Source of the DNA: Asanoa hainanensis
GTDB taxonomy: Bacteria > Actinomycetota > Actinomycetes > Mycobacteriales > Micromonosporaceae
Assembly: GCF_900188485.1 (NCBI RefSeq)
Contig: NZ_FZPH01000002.1
Location: forward strand, 1-64,000
Reading direction: 5' to 3'
DNA length: 64,000 bases
The position numbers and the translations under genes are program-made. The notes under the pieces were generated by a model, which was not told the origin of the DNA, searched no databases, and saw nothing but the letters and a program-made list of their open reading frames with translations. This document shows, piece after piece, positions 6,950 to 15,409 of the stretch; the first letter of the stretch is position 1; every line of letters starts with the position of its first letter.

Positions 6950-9900
6950 GTGGATGATTCAGGTCAACCCGGCGACGCACCGGGCGGCGGCGGGGGCAAC
7001 CCGCCGGCCTCTCGCGACCCCGACGCCTGGGCCGACCGCGACCGTGACTCCGGCACGCGGTCCGCGTGGCACAGGTCTCGTTACGCCAACCTGCTGACGC
7101 CGATCGTGCCCGCCTCCAGGCAGCCCCGGCAGCAGGTCAACGGCTCTTCCGAGGCACATTCCGCCAGCGCACCGCCCTATCCCTACGAGGGTGACCTGGA
7201 AGACGCGGCGCAGTCCTCGATACCCACCCAGGCGCACGGCGACGAGCAGCCGCAGTGGCCCGCCGCTGCTCCGCCGCAGGCCGCCGGCGGCGATCCCGAC
7301 TGGCGCGGCTGGGCGCCGCCGCCGGGCGCCGACGAAGCCCTGCCCGAGCCGCCGTCACCGTGGGCGCCCGGCTGGGCTCCGGCCCCGGCCGACGGAGCCA
7401 CGCCCGAAATCGCGCCACCCGCACCACCGGCGCCCGGCGCCGTGGGGCCGTTCGCCGTGCCGTTCCCGCCCGCGCCGCCGCGGTTCGACGAGTCCGCGCC
7501 GCCACCCGTGCGGTTCCGGCCGCGTCAGGACGAGCCGCCCCGTCCTGCCGGCGACGGCCAGCCCGCCGACGGCGGTGCGCCGCAGGTTCGGCCGATCCGT
7601 CCTCCCGGCGACACCAACCAGGCCACCGGGGGCTTCCCGCCCATCGGTGCGGTCGCGGCCGGTGCGTCGACGGACAACGCCCCGCCCGGCACGCCGACGG
7701 AGGCCGACCCCTATCCGGCCGGGTTCCGGCCCAGCGCCGCCGGCCCGGCACCGGCCGCCGGCCCTGACTGGGCGCCGGAATGGCCCTGGTCACCGGCGCC
7801 ACCCGCGCCGACGTCGCCCGCCGGTCGCCTCCAGGTGCCCGCCCCGCGTCCCGACCAGCCGGCCGCGTCGATGCCCGACGAGACCGCCCTGCCCAGCCGA
7901 CGTGGCTTCACTCCGCCCGCGCCGCCGCCGCAGCGCAACACGCTGCCCGGCTACATCCGCGGCGGTGAGGCGCCGTCCGGTGACGAGGCGCGGTTCGTCA
8001 CCGGCAGCCACCCGACGGTGGCACCCAACCCCGAGCGACGCCCGACCGCCGAGCCGGCCGGCGACGAGACCGGGCCGGCCCGCGTCGAACGCACCGCGTC
8101 GGGCAGTTTCCCCGTCGTCGACCGGCGCTCGGCCGGGCTGAGCCGCAGCTTCCCGGCCGGCGAGCAGGCCGAACCGCCGGTCTCACCCAGCCGGCTGACC
8201 CGCGCGTTCCCGGGCGGTGACGGGCCGCCCGCCGTGCCGCAGGCCACGCCGTCGACCGGTGCGTTCCCTGGCGGCGACCGTGGCGCACCGGCGGGAGCCG
8301 ACCGCCCGACCGACCTGTCCGGCCGCCGCGCCGCCGCCGTGCCGCCGGCACCGGTGTCCCCGGCCGCCGACACGGGCCCGCGCGACGACGGCCCGGCCCG
8401 TCCGCCGCTGCGGCTCGCGAGCCGCAACGGCGACCCCATCGGCGACGAAGCGGTGCCGCCCGAGCGGCTGAGCGGCCCGGCCCAGCGGGGCCTCCACGGC
8501 GAGCCGACCAGCGGGCCACCCGCCGGCGAGCACCAGAGTGGCTTCCCTGCCGGCGACGGCGTCCGGCGTGGCTTCGGCGGTGCCGACCCGGCTGACGACG
8601 AGGGTGGCTTCGCCCGGGGGTTCCCGGGCGACCAAGGCACCCGAGCGGCCAGCGGCTTCGCCGTGGAGCGGGCTCACGGCGAGCCCACCAACGGCGCGCC
8701 AGCCAGCACCAACGGCGCGCCCGGCGACGAGCCGCCCAACCCGTTGCGCCAGCGGCCCATCGACCGCCCGGCGACTCCGCCGCGGTCCGTGGTCGACGAC
8801 ATGATCGACGAGCTGTCCGGCCTGCCGCAGCGCGTGCCGGCCGAACCCGACGTGCCGACCGTGCCGGAGCCGCCCTCGGACGCGCCGGCGGATCCGCCGC
8901 AACTGGCCCGGATCGCCACCCATCTGCGGCGGCCCGACCTGCCCGAGGAGCGGGAGCGTCCGGACGGCTTCGACGTCGACGCGATCCTCGACGCCGTGCG
9001 CGGCGTCTCCGGCGTGAAGGGCGCCTCGCTGCGCCAGACGCCGGCCGGCGCCCACAGCCTCCGCCTCGACCTGGCCGACGGCGCCGACGCGGCCGACGTG
9101 AGCCGGCACGTGGCCCGGCTGCTCCAGGAGCGGATGGGACTCGCCGCCGCGCCGCAGAACCTGCCCGGCATGGCACCGCCGCCGGAGGCGCCGCTCGGCG
9201 GCGACACCCCTCCGACCGGCTTCAGCAGCACGGGCGGATATATGCCGCCACCGCCGCTGCCGGAAGCCATGCGGCCGGCGCCCCGCCCGACCGAGGCCGC
9301 GCGCCAGGCACCGCGCCCGCCCGAGGCGATCCGGCCGGCGCCGCGTCCCGCCGACGTGATCCGGCCGGCCCCGCGCCCGACCGAGACGACCAAGCCGCGG
9401 CCAGCCGAGGCGACCAAGCCGCGGCCGGCCGAGGCCACGCGGCCCGCACCCCGCGCGGCCGACCAGCCCGCGGCGTCGCCGGCGCCCGCACCGCCCGGCT
9501 TCGAGCCGCCGACCGAGCCGGAACAGAGCACGCCCCGCGGTCGGGCCCACGTCGGCGCGCAGTCCGGAGTGGACACCCGCGACCTGGCCGAGCGAGCGGC
9601 GGCGGCCGCCGCCGCGTCGACCGCGCCCGTGTCCGCGGCACCGGCATCCGGGCCGCCGCGGCGCACCGAGCCGGCGGCCCACCGCCCGGCAACCGGCCTG
9701 CCGCAGCGCACCGAGGCGACGGCACCAAAGCGCACCGAGCCGGCTCCACCAAAGCGCACCGAGGCGGCGACCGACAGCGCCGAACGGGGCCACCTCTACG
9801 GCGGCACCCGGGAGACCGACCCCCGCACCGGCTCCGACCAGCCGGCGTCGGGCTCGTTCCCGGAGTTGGGCAGCGCCGCCGGCATCATCGGCAGCGTCGG

Positions 9901-10408
9901 GGGTCATCCGGTGATGGCCGCCGCGACGGCGTACTCGGGCGGCCAGATCACCACCACCGAGTCGGCGCCGTCCCGGCCGCTGAACCCGGGTGCCGAGCCC
10001 GGCCCGCGCGTGGTGATCGACCACGTGCAGGTCAGCACGTTCGGGTTGGACGCCACTGTGGAGACCCGCCTGGCCGCGGGCAAACAGATCGCCAACGGGC
10101 TAGCCACCGGCCCGGCCGTCGACGGCTACGTGCTGCGGCTCTGCGCGGTCTCCGCCGCGACGGCCATCGACGAGCTGCTGCGCACCGCCTCCCGGGCGGA
10201 CGACCGCGGCCGGTGTTTCGTCGAGCACGCGGCGGTCGTCCCGTTCGGCAACTGCGAGGTCGCCGTGGTGGTCGTGTTCCTCGTGTGTGGTGGGTGGGTC
10301 GAGCAGCTTGCCGGCTCTGCGCTGGTTTCAGGCGATCCACGGCAAGCTGTCGTACGTGCGACACTCGCCGCCGTAAATCGTCGTCTGGAAGCGCTGCTCT
10401 CCGACTGA
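6950..10408 (+). CDS. Large proline-rich, mostly disordered protein with two short folded domains
   Basis: A 1152-residue protein. I chose the GTG at 6950 because GAGGAG lies 6 nt before it. Most of the chain is low-complexity Pro/Ala/Gly/Asp. It contains recurring motifs: F-P-(G/A)-G-(D/E) seven or so times at about residues 385-560, RPAPRP(T/A)(E/D) repeats at about 765-840, and (K/R)RTE repeats near 900-940. A compact region at about 664-730 (DGFDVDAILDAVRGVSGVKG...VSRHVARLLQERMG) and a C-terminal domain at about 1015-1152 (VVIDHVQVSTFGLDATVETRL...) look folded. No signal peptide, membrane helix or catalytic motif is visible. I do not recognise the function. It is divergent from TetR and followed by the hydrolase gene after 31 nt. 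Confidence 0.8.
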   Translation: MDDSGQPGDAPGGGGGNPPASRDPDAWADRDRDSGTRSAWHRSRYANLLTPIVPASRQPRQQVNGSSEAHSASAPPYPYEGDLEDAAQSSIPTQAHGDEQPQWPAAAPPQAAGGDPDWRGWAPPPGADEALPEPPSPWAPGWAPAPADGATPEIAPPAPPAPGAVGPFAVPFPPAPPRFDESAPPPVRFRPRQDEPPRPAGDGQPADGGAPQVRPIRPPGDTNQATGGFPPIGAVAAGASTDNAPPGTPTEADPYPAGFRPSAAGPAPAAGPDWAPEWPWSPAPPAPTSPAGRLQVPAPRPDQPAASMPDETALPSRRGFTPPAPPPQRNTLPGYIRGGEAPSGDEARFVTGSHPTVAPNPERRPTAEPAGDETGPARVERTASGSFPVVDRRSAGLSRSFPAGEQAEPPVSPSRLTRAFPGGDGPPAVPQATPSTGAFPGGDRGAPAGADRPTDLSGRRAAAVPPAPVSPAADTGPRDDGPARPPLRLASRNGDPIGDEAVPPERLSGPAQRGLHGEPTSGPPAGEHQSGFPAGDGVRRGFGGADPADDEGGFARGFPGDQGTRAASGFAVERAHGEPTNGAPASTNGAPGDEPPNPLRQRPIDRPATPPRSVVDDMIDELSGLPQRVPAEPDVPTVPEPPSDAPADPPQLARIATHLRRPDLPEERERPDGFDVDAILDAVRGVSGVKGASLRQTPAGAHSLRLDLADGADAADVSRHVARLLQERMGLAAAPQNLPGMAPPPEAPLGGDTPPTGFSSTGGYMPPPPLPEAMRPAPRPTEAARQAPRPPEAIRPAPRPADVIRPAPRPTETTKPRPAEATKPRPAEATRPAPRAADQPAASPAPAPPGFEPPTEPEQSTPRGRAHVGAQSGVDTRDLAERAAAAAAASTAPVSAAPASGPPRRTEPAAHRPATGLPQRTEATAPKRTEPAPPKRTEAATDSAERGHLYGGTRETDPRTGSDQPASGSFPELGSAAGIIGSVGGHPVMAAATAYSGGQITTTESAPSRPLNPGAEPGPRVVIDHVQVSTFGLDATVETRLAAGKQIANGLATGPAVDGYVLRLCAVSAATAIDELLRTASRADDRGRCFVEHAAVVPFGNCEVAVVVVFLVCGGWVEQLAGSALVSGDPRQAVVRATLAAVNRRLEALLSD

Positions 10409-10439
10409 AACCGGGGCCCGATCCGGGCACAATAAATTC

Positions 10440-11405
10440 ATGAAGCGCGCTCTGCTCGGCGCCGACGAGGCCTTCGGGCCCGACCGGATGCCGCCGCCGT
10501 GGCCCGGTCGGATGGCGCTGATCGACGGCGAGCAGACGTTCGTGCGAGACACCCCGGGCACCACCACGGCGGCGCAACCAGCGCTTTACGTGCACGGCCT
10601 GGGCGGATCCTCGCAGAACTGGACAGACCTCGCGGGCCTGCTCTCGGACCGGCTCGACGGCCAGGCGATCGACCTGCCCGGCTTCGGCCGCAGCGGCCCG
10701 GCGAAGCAATACACGATCAAGGCGTTCGCCGATCGCATGATCCGGCTCATCGAGGTCGCCGAGCGCGGTCCGGTGCACCTGTTCGGCAACTCGCTGGGCG
10801 GCGCGGTGGTCGTCCGGGTCGCCGGCCTGCGCCCCGACCTGGTCCGCACGCTGACCCTGATCTCTCCGGCGATGCCCTTCCTCGACCCGCGGCGCTCGCT
10901 GCAGGGCCCGGTGGTCCCGCTGCTCGCGCTGCCGCGGGCCGACCGGCTGGCCGCCTGGATGATGGGCCGCTACGCACCGGAGGAGCTGGCCGCGCAGGTC
11001 ATCGAGGCGTGCTTCAACGACGTCAGCCGGGTCAGCGACCAGCGCCGCCAGGAGGCGGTCGAGGAGATCAAGATTCGCTACGAGGCCGCGCACTACGCCG
11101 ACGCGTACGTGCGTTCCCTGCGCGGCCTGGTCAGCAGCTTCCTGCGGGCGTACCTGCCCGGCGCCAACTCGATGTGGAAGATCGCGTCGCAGATCACCGC
11201 GCCGACGCTGGTCGTCGGCGGCCGCCAGGATCGGCTGGTCGACATCCGGGTGGCGCCGCAGGTGGCCAAGGTCATCCCCGACAGCCGACTGCTGATCCTC
11301 GACGGCGTCGGTCACGTCGCGCAGATGGAAGTGCCCCGGATCGTCGCCCGCGGCGTGGTCGCGCTGCTCGACGAATACGAGCGGGAGCAGGCCGGGGTCA
11401 CCTGA
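10440..11405 (+). CDS. Alpha/beta hydrolase
   Basis: A 321-residue alpha/beta-fold hydrolase. The oxyanion strand YVHGLGGSSQNW precedes the nucleophile elbow GNSLGG (catalytic Ser). The acid is probably the Asp of GGRQDRLVD, and GHVAQME carries the catalytic His. Such proteins are esterases, lipases or related enzymes; in M. tuberculosis the equivalent region carries lipV. It has no signal peptide. It follows the proline-rich gene by 31 nt and precedes the first DUF3152 gene by 32 nt, so a shared transcript is plausible. The substrate cannot be predicted. Confidence 0.88.
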   Translation: MKRALLGADEAFGPDRMPPPWPGRMALIDGEQTFVRDTPGTTTAAQPALYVHGLGGSSQNWTDLAGLLSDRLDGQAIDLPGFGRSGPAKQYTIKAFADRMIRLIEVAERGPVHLFGNSLGGAVVVRVAGLRPDLVRTLTLISPAMPFLDPRRSLQGPVVPLLALPRADRLAAWMMGRYAPEELAAQVIEACFNDVSRVSDQRRQEAVEEIKIRYEAAHYADAYVRSLRGLVSSFLRAYLPGANSMWKIASQITAPTLVVGGRQDRLVDIRVAPQVAKVIPDSRLLILDGVGHVAQMEVPRIVARGVVALLDEYEREQAGVT

Positions 11406-11437
11406 TCGGGTCGTCATGTGGCAGGCTAAGGCCCAGC

Positions 11438-12304
11438 ATGATCAACGCGAGGCACCCCCGACCTCGTGGCCGGTCCCGCAATCGACGGTCGCGCCGCAGT
11501 CGCGGTCCCGCCCGTGTACTCATTGTCGCCGGGCTGTCGCTCGTGGTCGGCATCGGCTTGATGATCTTCGGTCTGCCCCTGCGCGCCGGCCAGACGGACT
11601 CGGCCGCCCAGTCGCTGCCGTCGAGCCCCGCCGGCACCGGGTCGCCCTCCGCATCGGCGTCCGTCACCCCGACCAAGGCACCGCCTCCGGTCTACCGGTT
11701 GAAGGGCACACCGCCGCGGCGCGGCGAGAACACCTTCAGCTACGGCCAGACCACCGGGAAGGTCGCCGGCACGTCCGGCACGTTGCGCCGCTACCGGATC
11801 GCGGTGGAGAACGGCTCCAAGGAAGACATCGAGGCGTTCGGCGACCAGGTCGACGCCGCCCTGAGTGACAAGCGGAGCTGGATCGCGAGCGGCAAGCTCC
11901 GGCTGCAGCGGGTCGCCGAGGGCGAGGACTACAGCTTCACCGTCTACCTGGCCACCGCCGGCACCTCGCACGACATGTGTGCCCGCGGCGGCACGAACAC
12001 CAACGTGGACGGCGAACCGTACACCTCGTGCCGGACCGTCGGAAAAGTGATCATCAACCTCGACCGGTGGAACACGTCCGTTCCCGAGTTCATCGGGGCG
12101 AAGATCCCGCTGTCGGTCTACCGCACCTACGTGGCCAACCACGAGACCGGGCACGAGCTCGGCAACCACCACGTGTCGTGCCCGGGCCAGGGCAAGCCGG
12201 CTCCGGTGATGATGACGCAGACCCTGGGACTCAACGGCTGCAAGCCGAATCCCTTTCCGTACGTCAACGGAAAGCTCAACACCGGCCCGCCAGCTAACCA
12301 ATAA
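11438..12304 (+). CDS. DUF3152 membrane-anchored zincin-like protein, copy 1
   Basis: A 288-residue protein. A very basic N-terminus (RHPRPRGRSRNRRSRRSRG) is followed by one hydrophobic segment (VLIVAGLSLVVGIGLMIFGL), so it should be anchored with the rest outside. After a Ser/Thr/Pro linker comes the DUF3152 domain. This has a metzincin-type motif HETGHELGNHH (H235, E236, H239, H245) and later a conserved PVM...Met-turn-like stretch and paired cysteines. Rv3207c is the mycobacterial member, described as metalloprotease-like; activity is not proven. The start is the ATG after the hydrolase gene; the frame is open far upstream but overlaps that gene. It is followed by a paralogue. Confidence 0.85.
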   Translation: MINARHPRPRGRSRNRRSRRSRGPARVLIVAGLSLVVGIGLMIFGLPLRAGQTDSAAQSLPSSPAGTGSPSASASVTPTKAPPPVYRLKGTPPRRGENTFSYGQTTGKVAGTSGTLRRYRIAVENGSKEDIEAFGDQVDAALSDKRSWIASGKLRLQRVAEGEDYSFTVYLATAGTSHDMCARGGTNTNVDGEPYTSCRTVGKVIINLDRWNTSVPEFIGAKIPLSVYRTYVANHETGHELGNHHVSCPGQGKPAPVMMTQTLGLNGCKPNPFPYVNGKLNTGPPANQ

Positions 12305-12343
12305 GCGCGCAATGTCCGAAATGACCTGGCATCGTGTTGGTTC

Positions 12344-13165
12344 ATGGCGACGCCGTTATCCGGCCACCGACTTCCCGCACCGCGCACGCCCGAACCCCCA
12401 CCGCGACCTGACCGCTATCGCGGCCTGCTGGCGCTCGGCCTCGCGCTGATCGCCTCCGCCGCCCTGCTGATGGCGGTCAACCACGCTCGCCGCTCGCCCG
12501 ACGCGGCACCCCAGCCGAGCCAGACCCAGGCCGCTTCGCCCGTACCCGGGAAGATCGGGCCCTTCGCGGCGCCGACCGCGTCGAACAATGCCGGGCCGGC
12601 GCCCGACGGACCCGGGGTGTTCAGCACCGAGCGGAGCACCGGCCGCACCCTCGGCCGCGGCACCGACCTGCGCCGGTTCCACGTCGCGGTGGAGAAGAGC
12701 ATCAACCTGGACCTGGCGCCGTTCGTCGCCTCCGTCGACACCATCCTCGGCGACAAGCGCAGCTGGATCGCCGACGGCAAGCTGCGGCTCCGCCGGGTCG
12801 GTGCCGACCAGCCCGCCGACTTCACGATCTATCTGGCCAGCGCGGGCACCTCGGAGCGGATGTGCGCGGAGGGCGGCCTGGACACCGAGCGGTTCACCTC
12901 GTGCCAGCTCGGCGACCAGGTGGTCATCAACGCCGACCGCTGGGTCAGCGCCGTGCCGTGGTTCGAGGCGCCGCTCGGTGAGTACCAGGCGTACGCGGTC
13001 AACCACGAGGTCGGCCACCAGCTTGGCCACCAGCACGAGGCGTGCCCGAAACCCGGCGCGGCGGCGCCGGTGATGCAGCAGCAGACGTACGGGATGCAGG
13101 GCTGCCTGCCCAACGGCTGGCCCTACGTCGGCGGCCGGCGCTACGCGGGCCCGCCTATTCCCTGA
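12344..13165 (+). CDS. DUF3152 membrane-anchored zincin-like protein, copy 2
   Basis: A 273-residue paralogue of the preceding gene, 39 nt downstream. It has a short cytoplasmic N-terminus, a hydrophobic anchor (LLALGLALIASAALLMAV), a Pro/Ala linker and the DUF3152 domain. The metal-binding motif is HEVGHQLGHQH (H221, E222, H225, H231). Shared landmarks with copy 1 include DKRSWIA.GKLRLRRV, YLA.AGTS..MCA and a C-terminal NGWPYV. The two differ freely in the linker and anchor, as expected of an old tandem duplication with conserved enzymatic domains. The target peptide is unknown. Confidence 0.85.
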   Translation: MATPLSGHRLPAPRTPEPPPRPDRYRGLLALGLALIASAALLMAVNHARRSPDAAPQPSQTQAASPVPGKIGPFAAPTASNNAGPAPDGPGVFSTERSTGRTLGRGTDLRRFHVAVEKSINLDLAPFVASVDTILGDKRSWIADGKLRLRRVGADQPADFTIYLASAGTSERMCAEGGLDTERFTSCQLGDQVVINADRWVSAVPWFEAPLGEYQAYAVNHEVGHQLGHQHEACPKPGAAAPVMQQQTYGMQGCLPNGWPYVGGRRYAGPPIP

Positions 13166-13273
13166 CCCGCCGTCAAGAGGACGTGGCGCGTGTCATGGCA
13201 CCCAGGCGTGTCCCGAGCAACAATTGCTCGGCACCACCCCATCGATCCGACCAGATACCCGGGGAGACCCACC

Positions 13274-14455
13274 GTGTCATTGCCCCCGCTCGTCGAGCCC
13301 GCCGCCGAGCTCACCGTCGACGAGATCCGCCGCTACTCGCGCCACCTGATCATCCCGGACGTCGGGGTGACGGGGCAGAAGCGGCTCAAGAACGCCCGGG
13401 TGCTCTGTGTCGGCGCCGGCGGCCTCGGCTCGCCGGCACTGATGTATCTCGCCGCGGCCGGGGTCGGCACGCTCGGCATCGTCGAGTTCGACACCGTCGA
13501 CGAGAGCAACCTGCAGCGGCAGATCATCCACGGGCAGTCCGACATCGGCAAGCCCAAGGCCGAGTCGGCCGCCGCCACGGTCCGCGAGATCAACCCGCTG
13601 GTGAACGTGGTCATCCACAACACGGCGCTCGACCGCGACAACGTCAAGGAGATCTTCTCCCAGTACGACCTGATCGTCGACGGCACCGACAACTTCGCCA
13701 CCCGCTACATGGTCAACGACGCCGCGGTGCTGCTCGGCAAGCCCTACGTGTGGGGCTCGATCTACCGCTTCGACGGCCAGGCGTCGGTGTTTTGGGCCGA
13801 GCACGGCCCCTGCTACCGCTGCCTCTACCCGGAGCCGCCGCCGCCCGGCATGGTCCCGTCCTGCGCCGAGGGTGGCGTGCTCGGCGTGCTCTGCGCGTCG
13901 ATCGGCTCCATCCAGGTGACCGAGGCGATCAAGCTGCTGACCGGGATCGGCGAGCCGCTGGTCGGTGGCCTGACGGTCTACGACGCGCTGGAGATGTCGT
14001 ACCGCAAGATCAAGGTTCGTAAGGACCCGGACTGCGTGCTGTGCGGCCCCAACGCGACGCTGACCGACCTGATGGAGGACTACGACGACTTCTGCGGCGC
14101 GGTCTCCGTCGAGGCGCAGGAGGCGACGCTCGACGCGACGATCACCGCGCGGGAGCTCAAGGAGTGGCAGGACGCCGGCAAGGACTTCTTCCTGGTCGAC
14201 GTCCGTGAGCCGGCGGAGTACGAGATCGTCCGGATCCCGGGCTCGACCCTGATCCCCAAGGGCGACATCCTCAACGGTGAGGCCCTCGCCAACCTGCCCC
14301 AGGACCGGCAGATCGTGCTGCACTGCAAGTCGGGCGTCCGCTCCGCGGAGGCGCTGGCGGCGGTGAAGGCGGCCGGCTTCAAGGACGCCGTGCACCTCCA
14401 GGGCGGCGTGCTCTCGTGGATCAAGCAGATCGACCCGAGCCTTCCCGCTTACTGA
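13274..14455 (+). CDS. moeZ: Adenylyltransferase/sulfurtransferase MoeZ (MoeB-rhodanese fusion)
   Basis: A 393-residue two-domain protein. The N-terminal ThiF/MoeB domain has the ATP-binding GAGGLGS at residues 47-53, the specificity stretch DESNLQRQI, and two zinc-binding cysteine pairs (CYRC and CVLC). The C-terminal rhodanese domain has the loop HCKSGVRS with catalytic Cys near residue 350. Such proteins adenylate the C-terminus of small sulfur carriers (MoaD-, ThiS- or CysO-like) and load sulfur for molybdopterin and other sulfur compounds. The GTG start is chosen because GGGGAG lies 7 nt before it and the length matches Rv3206c (about 390). A strong terminator follows. Confidence 0.95.
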   Translation: MSLPPLVEPAAELTVDEIRRYSRHLIIPDVGVTGQKRLKNARVLCVGAGGLGSPALMYLAAAGVGTLGIVEFDTVDESNLQRQIIHGQSDIGKPKAESAAATVREINPLVNVVIHNTALDRDNVKEIFSQYDLIVDGTDNFATRYMVNDAAVLLGKPYVWGSIYRFDGQASVFWAEHGPCYRCLYPEPPPPGMVPSCAEGGVLGVLCASIGSIQVTEAIKLLTGIGEPLVGGLTVYDALEMSYRKIKVRKDPDCVLCGPNATLTDLMEDYDDFCGAVSVEAQEATLDATITARELKEWQDAGKDFFLVDVREPAEYEIVRIPGSTLIPKGDILNGEALANLPQDRQIVLHCKSGVRSAEALAAVKAAGFKDAVHLQGGVLSWIKQIDPSLPAY

Positions 14456-14465
14456 GCAAACCGAC

Positions 14466-14502
14466 AAAAGCCAGTCCTGCCGGTTCGGCAGGACTGGCTT
14501 TT
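14466..14502. terminator. Intrinsic terminator after moeZ
   Basis: A perfect 13-bp stem, GCCAGTCCTGCCG / CGGCAGGACTGGC, has a 3-nt loop and is flanked by AAAA on the left and TTTT on the right. It works in both directions on paper. It closes the moeZ transcript 10 nt after the stop codon. Confidence 0.95.
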
Positions 14503-14587
14503 CTCGGTGCTAAACCTGCCCGACGGGCCGTTGACCTTGGCCAACCGCTTGAGGCGGACTCGCCTTTCCGGCGGTACCGTTTCGGCC

Positions 14588-15409
14588 GTGGTGGATCTGG
14601 ACGCGGCGATCGGATTCGTGGTCGCCCATGGCGACGCGGTCGACCGCGCCCGCCTGTCGTGGTTGCGGGTGGGCGCGCCGCCGCAGCCCGCGATCCTCGA
14701 GGACGCCGAGGTGGGCCAAGCCCACGACGGCGGCTGGCCGGCGATCTGGGGCGGCGACACGGCCTCGGTCGACGCGACCTGCTTCCGGCTCGCCGAGCTC
14801 GACGACCTCGGTGCGCTCGGCCGCCCGGCGGCCCGCCGTGCGCTGGACTGGCTGGCCACCCGCCAGCGGCCCGACGGCACCTGGGAGGAAGACCCGTCGC
14901 TGTCCGGCTGGGCGCCGCCGTGGGCGACACCCGGCGACCCGGAGGCGACCCTCTACCTGACCGCCAACGCCGGCTTCTGGCTCACCGTCGCGGGCCACGA
15001 CGCCCGGGCCGCGGGTCCGTTCGACCACCGGGTCGGTGGCGTCTACGCCGGCGTGGTGCAGGGCGCGGCCCAGGTGTTCGCGGCCGCGCTCCAGTCCGAC
15101 GGCACCTGGCCCTCGTTCCTGGCCGCGGGTTGGCTCGGCGCCGCGGTGCTCTACCGCCAGGAGATGTACTACGAGTCGGCGCGGATCCAGGTGGTCCTCA
15201 CCGAGCGGGTCCGCGACATGACCCCGTCGGATGTGACGGCGATGGCCTCGGCTCTGCGTCGGGTCGGCCTGTCGGTCGACGACACGCTGCTGTCCGCCGC
15301 CGCGCGCCGGCTGGCCCAGACCCAACGCAGCGACGGCGGCTGGGCCAGCGACGACGGCGAGGCGTTCGACGTGCACACCACGCTGGCGGCGATCCGCGCG
15401 TTCAGGTGA
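14588..15409 (+). CDS. Prenyltransferase/squalene-cyclase-repeat protein
   Basis: A 273-residue all-helical protein from a GTG start. It contains QW-type repeats of the terpene-cyclase beta domain: LATRQRPDGTWEE, AALQSDGTWPSFLAAGWLG and LAQTQRSDGGWASDDG. The spacing suits an alpha/alpha toroid domain like those of prenyltransferase beta subunits and class II cyclases. The DxDD acid motif of true class II cyclases is not obvious, so it may be a non-catalytic or divergent member. The frame extends 27 codons upstream, but that piece overlaps the moeZ terminator region. The last 8 nt overlap the convergent DUF2252 gene. Confidence 0.75.
   Translation: MVDLDAAIGFVVAHGDAVDRARLSWLRVGAPPQPAILEDAEVGQAHDGGWPAIWGGDTASVDATCFRLAELDDLGALGRPAARRALDWLATRQRPDGTWEEDPSLSGWAPPWATPGDPEATLYLTANAGFWLTVAGHDARAAGPFDHRVGGVYAGVVQGAAQVFAAALQSDGTWPSFLAAGWLGAAVLYRQEMYYESARIQVVLTERVRDMTPSDVTAMASALRRVGLSVDDTLLSAAARRLAQTQRSDGGWASDDGEAFDVHTTLAAIRAFR

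Noticed and set aside
10499-11437. N-terminal extension of the first DUF3152 protein
   Set aside because: This in-frame stretch is a shadow of the alpha/beta hydrolase gene; the ATG at 11438 gives a basic N-terminus and anchor as expected.
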